NCBI GenBank assembly: GCA_041484845.1
Contig: JBGPIK010000131.1
Coordinates: forward strand, 1-15,496
Origin: JBGPIK01 sp041484845
GTDB lineage: Bacteria; Desulfobacterota; Binatia; UBA9968
Reading direction: 5' to 3'
DNA length: 15,496 nucleotides
Shown: positions 7,113-13,735 of the stretch, piece by piece
Numbering within the stretch: position 1 is the first letter of the stretch
How the letters are laid out: each line of letters opens with the position of its first letter
Notes under the pieces: generated by a model
Told to the model about the DNA's origin: nothing
The model's input: the letters and a program-made list of their open reading frames with translations, nothing else
Databases searched by the model: none
Position numbers and translations under genes: made by a program

Positions 7113-8236
7113 GAGAAGGCCCCTCTCTTCACGATCTCAACAAATGTTTGCACGCGCGTGCGTACCTGCTCGCTCTCCAAAACCAGTTCCGAATCCAGCA
7201 GCAAGGAAGGGATGCCTCGGGAGCGCAGACGATCCCTCCAGACGGGATAGTCGTACTGGTCTTCATCGGAGTATTTCTCGATCACGAAAATCACACCTCT
7301 CGCCCTACTGCGCTCGATCTGGTTCAACAGGTGCAGCCAGCGGCGTTCCATGGGGGTCTTATACGATTCCGTAATCTTGCTCCAATACCGCTCGATGATC
7401 GCCTCTACTGGGTCGCCCGCCTGATCCTCCACTTCATCCCAAAAATAGCGGCTCCCGGTTCCCAGATCCTCAGAGGCCAGGGTAGCGCCGCATTTCCGCA
7501 CTAAGGGCAAAAAGGAGCGATCGACGAGGATGGGACCCGAAACGTGGAGCGGAACGAGTTTGTCTATGTTATCTGAAGTATTGCGGCTAGAGGATTCGAG
7601 GAGTTGCCGCAAAAGATCGTTGTGCTGCTCCTTGGTAAGCACGAACCCGCTGAGAACGGCGTCAAGGTAGGTCTCGGCGCTGAGTCGTGGCGGCGACGCG
7701 CTCAGAAGAGAAGCCACTTTCTTCATTAGCTTTCGGTTCTCGTTGAAGACGGCGATGCTGCGGCGCAGTGCGTCGGGCTCCAGAGGTTTGCCCGCAAACT
7801 TTTCCAACGCGTCTTTGAAATCCAGCATCGCTTGCCGAAAAACGCGGTGGTTGGTTTCTCCTTCGAGGATGGCGGGAACATCGATCAAGAAGGCTCGCTG
7901 CTGCGGGATGTGGCGGCCCCACAGGTCATAGAGCATCCGCACCGCATCGCTGCTGTTCGAGACGGCTACTGCTGCCAGGTGGGCGAGGTCTCCCCGCAGG
8001 CCCTGCTCCAGGATGCTGCGAGCCAGCTTGCCGGCGAAAACGGGAAGATAGGAATCTGCTAGTGTGACGTTTCCGGTAGAGCCCAGGATACGCAACGGGA
8101 CCATCCCCGCCGCATGAATGAACTCTTCGGGGATGTAGCTGTCCAGGCAGCCGATGACTTTGCGTCCTTCCCGGGCCCACTGGCGACTCAACTTCAGTGG
8201 ATCGGCAAGCATTCGAGCGAATTCAGTCGGGACCAA
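7109..8236 (-). CDS. Benzoyl-CoA reductase / 2-hydroxyacyl-CoA dehydratase family, small subunit (BcrC/BzdN/HgdB-like) lacking Fe-S cysteines
   Basis: 375 residues, usual length for the smaller subunit. The family frame is clear: DSYIPEEFIHAAGMVPLRI (32-50), SDAVRMLYDLW (96-106), PAILEGETNHRVF, SEDLGTGSRYFW (255-266), ARGVIFVIEKYSDEDQYDYP (312-331), IPSLLLDSE and QVRTRVQTFVEI (357-368). At the three sites that normally hold cluster-binding Cys it has Gly69 (FAGKLAR), Ser96 (SNSSDA) and Ser323 (KYSDED). Only Cys30 and Cys249 remain in the protein, so a canonical [4Fe-4S] cluster seems impossible. The frame is intact and coupled by ATGA to the large subunit, which argues against a pseudogene. 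The start is TTG 8236, chosen for the upstream GAGGGGAG; ATG at residue 9 is an alternative. Confidence 0.82.
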   Translation of the reverse strand: MVPTEFARMLADPLKLSRQWAREGRKVIGCLDSYIPEEFIHAAGMVPLRILGSTGNVTLADSYLPVFAGKLARSILEQGLRGDLAHLAAVAVSNSSDAVRMLYDLWGRHIPQQRAFLIDVPAILEGETNHRVFRQAMLDFKDALEKFAGKPLEPDALRRSIAVFNENRKLMKKVASLLSASPPRLSAETYLDAVLSGFVLTKEQHNDLLRQLLESSSRNTSDNIDKLVPLHVSGPILVDRSFLPLVRKCGATLASEDLGTGSRYFWDEVEDQAGDPVEAIIERYWSKITESYKTPMERRWLHLLNQIERSRARGVIFVIEKYSDEDQYDYPVWRDRLRSRGIPSLLLDSELVLESEQVRTRVQTFVEIVKRGAFS

Positions 8237-8312
8237 ATAACCGCTCCCCTCAATATATGCGATCGTCCGCTACTACAACATTTCGCGGCCAAGGAGAAAA
8301 AGAAGAAAGCAC

Positions 8313-8771
8313 TTAGCCCAAATGGGGCGCCGGCGCTTTCTTCCATGTCGCCCCCGGTTTTTCGACAGTGTAATACAGCTTGATCTCGGGACTGTCCTCG
8401 AAAATTCGGGGCACCACTTGGACGGGCATTCCAATCTTCAGCTCTTTTGAAGGGAGCGTATCGCCCGTCCAAGCCATCAGCCGTCCACCTTCTTCCAACT
8501 CCACCACTGCTATGGTGTAGGGCGCGATGTCTTCAAAGCCCGTTGGCGCCGCCGTGATAGTGGTATGAGTGTAAATCTTGCCTTTTCCATTGTATTCCTT
8601 GAACTCGAAGTTTCCCGACAGGCACTCTGGGCAATCGGCGCGCGGCGGGAAAGTGGTGTAGCCACAATCTTTGCACTTGGAGCCCATCATGCGGCCGTCC
8701 TTGAGGTGCACGGCAAAATCCGAGACCTTGGAGTAAGGAACAAAACTGACCTTTCCAAACCAACTAAACAT
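8313..8771 (-). CDS. Zn-ribbon / OB-fold protein (DUF35 family), thiolase partner
   Basis: 152 residues. An N-terminal rubredoxin-like zinc ribbon has Cys33, Cys36, Cys47 and Cys50 (KCKDCGYTTFPPRADCPEC), followed by an OB-fold (about 58-125) with YNGKGKIYTHTTI and PYTIAVVELEEG. Such proteins form complexes with SCP2-like thiolases and thiolase-fold aldolases. The nearest functional parallel is BbsA, which pairs with thiolase BbsB in benzylsuccinate breakdown; Ltp2-DUF35 aldolases are another. The gene starts three bases after the thiolase stop, and its ribosome site AGGAGG lies inside the last thiolase codons, so the pair is made together. It is most likely an acyl-CoA-binding or structural subunit of the thiolase. 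Confidence 0.88.
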   Translation of the reverse strand: MFSWFGKVSFVPYSKVSDFAVHLKDGRMMGSKCKDCGYTTFPPRADCPECLSGNFEFKEYNGKGKIYTHTTITAAPTGFEDIAPYTIAVVELEEGGRLMAWTGDTLPSKELKIGMPVQVVPRIFEDSPEIKLYYTVEKPGATWKKAPAPHLG

Positions 8772-8774
8772 AAA

Positions 8775-9929
8775 TCAATCCCTCCTGAAAAGATGGACAA
8801 AGGTGTATTGGCCGATGCCGCCGACATTGTGCGTGAGGCCGATGTCCGCATTGGGCACTTGGCGTGCCCCGCACTCACCGCGGAGCTGTTTGACAATTTC
8901 ATAAGCCATGGAAACCCCTGTGGCCCCAATTGGATGGCCCTTGGCTTTGAGGCCGCCGTCTACGTTGACGGCTACGTCGCCGCCGATATAAGAGCGCTTC
9001 TCTTCGATGAACTTACCCCCGTCACCTTTTTTACAGAATCCGAGGTCTTCATAGGCCATGATTTCGGCAATGGTGAAACAGTCGTGGACCTCGGCAACTT
9101 TCACATCTTTAGAAGTGACCTTGGCCATATGATAAGCTTGCTTTGCGGCTTCCTCGGCCGAAGGCAGTCCCACCAGATTGGGCCGGCGCAACACAGACAT
9201 GCTCGACGTCGCACAGCCCACGCCGTCCAGCCAGACGACTTTTTTGCTCAGGGCCTTAGCCCGGCTCTCATCGGCTAATATCACGCAGGCGGCTCCATCC
9301 GCGTTGGCGCAGCAATCGTAGACGCAAAATGGCGACGCCACCGGGTCCGAGTTCATCGCCTTATCCAACGGGACCTCTTTTTTGAAAAGGGCGTTGGGGT
9401 TTTTCGAGCCGTAAAAATGGTTTTTGACGGCAACCTGCAACATCTGCTCGTGGGTGGTGCCAAACTCGTGCATATGGCTGGTAGCAAACATCGCGTAGTA
9501 ACCCGGAAACGTGCTGCCAAAAATCGATTCCCATTGCACCTCGCCGACGCGACCCATCAGCGCTAGTATTTCCGCGGTTGCGAGTTCCGTCATTTTCTGG
9601 CAGCCGATCACCGCGACGACTTGATGCAACCCCGATTTGATGGCCATCCAGGCCGTACGGATGGCGGCACTCCCGGAGGCACAGGCCACTTCAGTTAGCC
9701 AGGTGGGTTTGGGATTGAGGTTGAGATATTCCTGAACCACACCCGCCACCGAGCGCTGCTTGTGGTACTCCGGCACCGCGGCGACGACCGTGGCATCCAA
9801 GTCATCACGGCTGATCCCTGCATCCTGAATTGCTAAGCGGAAAGCCTCGAAGGCCAGCTCCTGCACAGTGGCGTCGCTGCGCCGGCCGAAAACTCCGTGC
9901 CCCGCTCCAATAATTCCAACTCTACTCAT
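8775..9929 (-). CDS. Thiolase family protein (SCP2/BbsB-type acetyl-CoA acyltransferase)
   Basis: 384 residues, complete. Catalytic landmarks are the nucleophile Cys83 in EVACASGSAAI, His282 in VHDCFTIAE, and His332 in GGLKAKGHPIGATG. The C-terminal THNVGGIGQ (366-374) lacks the second Cys of classical degradative thiolases, as in the SCP2-like branch that partners with DUF35 proteins. In this cluster the simplest role is cleaving 3-oxopimeloyl-CoA with CoA to glutaryl-CoA and acetyl-CoA, after ring opening and oxidation. A retro-aldol role is also possible for this fold, but Cys83 and both His favour thiolysis. The ATG at 9929 has AAGGAG close upstream. A DUF35 gene follows directly. Confidence 0.85.
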   Translation of the reverse strand: MSRVGIIGAGHGVFGRRSDATVQELAFEAFRLAIQDAGISRDDLDATVVAAVPEYHKQRSVAGVVQEYLNLNPKPTWLTEVACASGSAAIRTAWMAIKSGLHQVVAVIGCQKMTELATAEILALMGRVGEVQWESIFGSTFPGYYAMFATSHMHEFGTTHEQMLQVAVKNHFYGSKNPNALFKKEVPLDKAMNSDPVASPFCVYDCCANADGAACVILADESRAKALSKKVVWLDGVGCATSSMSVLRRPNLVGLPSAEEAAKQAYHMAKVTSKDVKVAEVHDCFTIAEIMAYEDLGFCKKGDGGKFIEEKRSYIGGDVAVNVDGGLKAKGHPIGATGVSMAYEIVKQLRGECGARQVPNADIGLTHNVGGIGQYTFVHLFRRD

Positions 9930-9950
9930 GTCTTTCTCCTTTTCTCTGAC

Positions 9951-9982
9951 AGGCCACCAGCCATCTTGCGCATGGTTGGCCT
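9951..9982 (-). promoter_or_regulatory. Intercistronic hairpin between dehydrogenase and thiolase genes
   Basis: AGGCCA (9951-9956) pairs with TGGCCT (9977-9982), and CCAT (9961-9964) pairs with ATGG (9972-9975), giving a bulged stem in the 83-base gap. No T-run follows in the transcribed direction, so it is not a typical intrinsic terminator. It may be an mRNA-stabilising or processing hairpin that sets the thiolase-DUF35 level apart from the upstream genes. The function is inferred from position only. Confidence 0.45.
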
Positions 9983-10012
9983 AAAACAATGTCCGGTCAA
10001 AAATGGCGGCGT

Positions 10013-10762
10013 TTAAATGTATTGCCCGCCATCGATCTTGATGACCTCTCCCGTGATATGGCGGGATAGATCCGAGCACAAGAAGGCCACCAGATGCGCA
10101 CAATCGTCAGGCGTGGCAAAGCGACCCACGACGGTTTCGGCCAGCGCCTTGTTTTTAAATTCCGGCGCAAGATTGTCCATCATATCGGTGAGGACCATGC
10201 CCGGAGCGACCACGTTCACGTTGACGTTGAACGCTCCGAGGTCCCGGGCCAAAGATTTAGACATGGCGATTTCCCCGCCTTTGGAGGCGGAGTAATTGGC
10301 TTGGGCGAATTTTCCACGCAATCCGTTGATCGATGAAACGTTGACGATCTTGCCATACTTTTGATCTTTGAAAACCACCGAGGCAGCCTTGTTATAGTTG
10401 AAATAGCCCTTGAGATTGACCCCGATGACAGTATCCCACTGCTCCTCGGACATTTTCCAGATCACGCCGTCCCAGGTAATCCCCGCGTTGCAGACAAGGA
10501 TGTCCAAGCGGCCAAAAGCCTCCTGTACTTGCTGGACCATTTTGATGGCGTCGTTGTAACTGGAGACATCGGCTTTGACGGCCAACCCTTTTGCCCCAGA
10601 CTTCTCAACTTCCGCCACCACCTGCTTGGCCTCAGTGTCGTGGCGCCGGTAGTTCACGGCCACATTCGCACCTTCACGACCCAACTCAATGGCGATGGCG
10701 GCGCCGATACCCAAACTGCCGCCAGTGACAATTGCTCCTTTTCCTTTGAGTCCCAGATTCAC
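10013..10762 (-). CDS. Short-chain dehydrogenase/reductase, FabG-like
   Basis: 249 residues, classical SDR. It has the cofactor motif TGGSLGIG (13-20), NAG (92-94), Asn116, Ser144, Tyr157 and Lys161 (YSASK), so the catalytic tetrad is complete. NYRR (37-40) after strand 2 places basic residues where NADP(H)-preferring SDRs have them; this is suggestive only. In this pathway it could oxidise 3-hydroxypimeloyl-CoA to the 3-oxo form, or stand in for the usual zinc-type 6-hydroxycyclohexene-carbonyl-CoA dehydrogenase, which is not in the window. BadH of Rhodopseudomonas and BbsC/D are SDRs with comparable tasks. It starts at GTG 10762 with GGGAGG upstream. A 157-base gap without a convincing gene separates it from dch. 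Confidence 0.85.
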   Translation of the reverse strand: MNLGLKGKGAIVTGGSLGIGAAIAIELGREGANVAVNYRRHDTEAKQVVAEVEKSGAKGLAVKADVSSYNDAIKMVQQVQEAFGRLDILVCNAGITWDGVIWKMSEEQWDTVIGVNLKGYFNYNKAASVVFKDQKYGKIVNVSSINGLRGKFAQANYSASKGGEIAMSKSLARDLGAFNVNVNVVAPGMVLTDMMDNLAPEFKNKALAETVVGRFATPDDCAHLVAFLCSDLSRHITGEVIKIDGGQYI

Positions 10763-10919
10763 GATTACGCCTCCCTTTCCTTGTTAAAAAAAATTTCGTG
10801 CATTATTTCCACTTTCTAGGTTGCACATCGGGCTCAACGATTCGCGCAAGATTTCTTGCCGGCCTTCTACGTGTGAAGCGGTTGGACTGGTTGGATTCGA
10901 GGCAAATCTCCAGTGCGTC

Positions 10920-11696
10920 CTATTCGTCCTTCCATTGGGGCGGCCGCTTTTCCAGGAAGGCCTGGATGCCCTCAACCGCGTCGACCGTAGACATTAAACG
11001 ATCCAGGTAGAGCCGCTCGACTTCCTGAATGTGCGCACGAAAGTGCTTGGCCAGGCTGAGTTGTGTCGCCTGGTTGGCCAAGCGCAGGGCCACCGCGCTC
11101 TTGGGGAGGATCTCTTTCTCGACGAACGCCTGCACGGCCTCGTCCAATTTGCCGGCTTCGGCCACCTCGTTGACCAGTCCCAAGCGTCTGAGTTCCGTTG
11201 CCGCGAATTTCTCGCCGGTGAGGATCATCTGCGCGGCCAGGGCGAATCCTATCTTGTGCGGTAGAAGGATGCTGGCGGCAGGCGGAAAGACACCCAGCTG
11301 AATTTCCGGCACGCCGAGCCCCGCCCCTTCCTCACAGAACAGAAGGGGGCACGCTAGCGCCAGCTCGAACGCCCCACCAAGGCAAACGCCACGCACTTTG
11401 GCTAACGCAGGCACTGGGCATTCCAGGAGCGTACCGATAAATTTATGGAATTTGGGCAGCATCGCTCCGACTTTGTCAGCCGTATGTTCCTCGACGCTGG
11501 CGCCGAAGGAAAAATGCTTGCCCGTCCCGGTAAAGATCATGAGCTTCTTGTGCGCTGCACCCACTATATTTTCTATCTCGACAAAGAGCTCGTCCATCAT
11601 CCCCGCGCTAAGGATGTTGCCTGGAGCCGGCCCCAGCACGATCTCCGCTACCTGGCCATTATAAAGCTCCTTTACCTTGATCAAGGAGTAAGTCAT
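10920..11696 (-). CDS. dch: Cyclohexa-1,5-diene-1-carbonyl-CoA hydratase
   Basis: 258-residue crotonase-family protein. The oxyanion-hole segments are KHFSFGASVEEH (60-71) and VRGVCLGGAFELAL (101-114). Glu111 and Glu131 (GVPEIQLGVFPPA) align with the two catalytic glutamates of enoyl-CoA hydratase. The sequence, especially FSFGASVEEH and the PEIQLGVFPPAAS region, fits the Dch/BamR branch, which adds water to the dienoyl-CoA made by benzoyl-CoA reductase to give 6-hydroxycyclohex-1-ene-1-carbonyl-CoA. I start it at ATG 11696 because this gives an exact ATGA overlap with the stop of bamA (11693-11696) and the expected N-terminus MTYSLIKV; a start at 11744 would add 16 unrelated residues. Confidence 0.87.
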   Translation of the reverse strand: MTYSLIKVKELYNGQVAEIVLGPAPGNILSAGMMDELFVEIENIVGAAHKKLMIFTGTGKHFSFGASVEEHTADKVGAMLPKFHKFIGTLLECPVPALAKVRGVCLGGAFELALACPLLFCEEGAGLGVPEIQLGVFPPAASILLPHKIGFALAAQMILTGEKFAATELRRLGLVNEVAEAGKLDEAVQAFVEKEILPKSAVALRLANQATQLSLAKHFRAHIQEVERLYLDRLMSTVDAVEGIQAFLEKRPPQWKDE

Positions 11697-12784
11697 TTTG
11701 ATGAACCCTTGGGCAATACGCTTTCTATCAATTCGTCCGTCCACGGCGTGGCTTTGGCCAGCGCGCGGCGCAGTTTGATGAAGTCCACATCACGGTTGTC
11801 CTTGGGCCCTTCATTGAAAGCTCTGAAGCCTGCCTTGGCTTCGGTCATCATGTTCAAGGCGAGCCACGAACGGTTGGTCTCGCAGTTACGCTGCCAATGC
11901 GCCAGTTTTTGCTTGCGCAGGGATTCGAGCGTTTTGGAAACGCAGTCAGGCATGAGCAGGGCCAATGAGTAACAGAGACGCTCCACCTCCTGGTCCAAGA
12001 GGCTCAAATCTGTTTCACACCCGGCAGCAATCTGTGCTGCGGTCTTCCTGTCCGCCCCAGTCTTGAACTTTCCGTACTTGGGGTTGCCCCATTCATCCGC
12101 CTCCTCCTCATGGACAAAAGGGTTGCGAATGAAAGTGCCATCTTTTTTCTTGAGCACCGGGACGATTTTATTGACCAACCCGATGCGCACGGCTTGCTGG
12201 GCCGACCAAGGTTCACAGAGCACGCACGACTCGATGGCACGGTTGATGCCAACAAACAAAGGCAGGAAATCGGTAGCGCCGCCATCCGGCGCGGAACCGT
12301 GCTTGGGGCCCGCTTGGCCGAAGCGTGCGGTATCGGCCGCGATCGTAAAATCGCAAGCAGTACCGATTTCCTGGCCGCCGGCAATGCGTATGCCGTTGCA
12401 GCGGTTGATCACCGGTTTATCGCAAATCAGAATGTGCGTCACCATGTCGTTGAACAGGCGCATGTATTGTTTGTATTCCTGCGGGTTGCCCGCGTAGTAT
12501 TCGGCGTATTCTTTGGTGTTTCCGCCGGCACAGAAGGCCTTATCACCCACGGCCGTGAACACCACCGCCACGCAGGCGCGGTCCATCGAGGCTTGGCGGA
12601 AGGCGAGGATGGTTTCCTTAATCATAGCTGTGGTGTAGGAGTTGAACTCTTTTGGGTTGTTAAAAATAATCCAGTAGTTGTACAGGCCTTCGACGGGGCG
12701 GCCGTCGAAATCCTTCGGTGGCCGTTTTTCGACCAGAAGCTCTTTGTATTGGTAATCCGGGACAATGTTATGATCCACGATCAT
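11693..12784 (-). CDS. bamA: 6-oxocyclohex-1-ene-1-carbonyl-CoA hydrolase (ring-opening hydrolase)
   Basis: 363 residues of the crotonase superfamily, longer than ordinary enoyl-CoA hydratases as expected for BamA/Oah. Diagnostic stretches are DKAFCAGGNTKEYAEYY (81-97), NPQEYKQYMRLFNDMVTHIL (100-119), NGIRIAGGQEIGTACD (130-145) and GPKHGSAPDGGATDF (159-173). The enzyme adds water to the conjugated ring ketone and hydrolyses the C-C bond to give 3-hydroxypimeloyl-CoA; it is widely used as a marker for anaerobic aromatic degradation. The ATG follows GGAGAG and an A-rich spacer. The stop overlaps the dch start. About 950 bases upstream contain no clear gene, so a promoter serving the core genes could lie there. 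Confidence 0.93.
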   Translation of the reverse strand: MIVDHNIVPDYQYKELLVEKRPPKDFDGRPVEGLYNYWIIFNNPKEFNSYTTAMIKETILAFRQASMDRACVAVVFTAVGDKAFCAGGNTKEYAEYYAGNPQEYKQYMRLFNDMVTHILICDKPVINRCNGIRIAGGQEIGTACDFTIAADTARFGQAGPKHGSAPDGGATDFLPLFVGINRAIESCVLCEPWSAQQAVRIGLVNKIVPVLKKKDGTFIRNPFVHEEEADEWGNPKYGKFKTGADRKTAAQIAAGCETDLSLLDQEVERLCYSLALLMPDCVSKTLESLRKQKLAHWQRNCETNRSWLALNMMTEAKAGFRAFNEGPKDNRDVDFIKLRRALAKATPWTDELIESVLPKGSSK

Positions 12785-12850
12785 ATTTTTTTTCTCTCCG
12801 TTGATTTTGAAATGGATTGAAAACTGATGTCCAGACTCAAGGCGTGAAAC

Positions 12851-12970
12851 TCAGGCGCTGTGAAAACGCGCGCTCCACCGCTCGAAAAGCGGCGCCAGGG
12901 TGATGACTGGCTCGCTCACAAAATGACAGCAGTGTTCGCCGGCGTTGATTACCTTGCCGTTAACTTTCAC
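12851..12970 (-). CDS. Possible 39-residue small ORF upstream of bamA
   Basis: A short frame from GTG (12968-12970) to TGA (12851-12853), preceded in frame by a stop. It reads VKVNGKVINAGEHCCHF at the start and ends in SARFHSA, with two adjacent Cys (14, 15). I do not recognise the sequence and no good ribosome site is visible. It ends 66 bases before the bamA start, so it could be a leader peptide, a gene remnant, or chance. No function is assigned. Confidence 0.18.
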   Translation of the reverse strand: MKVNGKVINAGEHCCHFVSEPVITLAPLFERWSARFHSA

Positions 12971-13329
12971 TTTCGATTCTTACTTACTAGGCCCCACCGT
13001 GGCCTTCCAAAAATCTTTGAATTTCGCGATCGGGTACAAATGCTCGCGCTTCTTCTATCCCCGATTCTGTCTATCAGAGGGTCTCGCCTGGCAAAACGCA
13101 AGATGTATGCCACGGAAATTTCATAGGTTTTTAGCAGTTGAACCGGACTCGCTCAGAAATGAGCTTCGCAAAACTGAGAAGAATCGGGAACAATATTCTT
13201 AATTTTTCGCCTTGTTCAAGCAGTCCATAACCGTCGATTCTCTTGGTTCTTGATGGCACATTCATCCGCCAGATTTTACGGGAGGTCCATTTATAGACCC
13301 GATCCTTCTCCAAGAATTTCTCCCCGGCG
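12971..13329. other. Intergenic stretch with no recognised gene
   Basis: About 360 bases between the possible small ORF and the structured segment. A 60-residue open frame on the minus strand (13131-13313) has no ribosome site and no recognisable motif, and I do not call it a gene. Base composition is more A/T-rich than the flanking coding regions. I see no tRNA, CRISPR or clear promoter. Confidence 0.5.
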
Positions 13330-13694
13330 CAATCAGGACTTCTCCAGTTTCCATCGTGTCCCTGTTACCGTGTCGCCGCCAATACCCCGCCGCTGTGAAT
13401 TATCCCTTCAGCCAGCCTGAAATAATCCATGCTGTCTTCGCCGACTCTTGAGCGGCTCGACCACCGGTTCTTAGACTTTAACGAGGCTTGCTCAGCGTTC
13501 ACTCACGTTGCAACTCGATAACTTGCTCATCAGCCCGAGGCCGACTTTGTCGGTAGGCTTCAACGTGTCAATTACTCTTCATGCTGCTGCCCGAGCTTGG
13601 CGACTCCCGGCTTTTACCGCCGCGGGACTTCCCTTACCTAAGTGAGAGTCACCCTATGAATCACGACACCAATTCATCTGGACACACCCAGATT
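13330..13694 (-). ncRNA. Hairpin-rich segment, possible degenerate group II intron 5' part or other structured RNA
   Basis: Read on the minus strand, several stems can be seen. CCGAC pairs with GTCGG inside an AGCC/GGCT stem near 13531-13560. A GC-rich stem of TCCCGGC with GCCGCGGGA type lies around 13606-13630. ATCTGG pairs with CCAGAT at 13676-13693. A GTGTG motif starts at 13687, which matches the GUGYG 5' consensus of group II introns, and a stretch near 13345-13370 has the GGGACACGATGG / GAAACTGGAG style of intron domain I-III junctions. No reverse transcriptase and no domain V hairpin was found, so if it is an intron it is a truncated remnant. The call is tentative. Confidence 0.3.
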
Positions 13695-13735
13695 AAAAAG
13701 CTCCATGCTATTCCCCCCTGAGAACGATCAATGGA

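Noticed and set aside
10920..11744. Longer dch reading starting at 11744
   Set aside because: The extra 16 residues do not match the family's N-terminus, while ATG 11696 gives a precise ATGA overlap with bamA.
12110..12820. Open frame (236 codons) on the plus strand opposite bamA
   Set aside because: bamA is unmistakable on the minus strand; the plus-strand translation has no coherent domain.
13131..13313. 60-codon frame on the minus strand in the gap between the dehydrogenase and bamA
   Set aside because: No ribosome site and no recognisable motif, and it runs into the hairpin-rich segment. Probably chance.
13676..13693. Hairpin after the acyl-CoA dehydrogenase stop, considered as an intrinsic terminator
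   Set aside because: The stem is only 6 bp and no T-run follows in the minus direction; the T-rich bases come before it.
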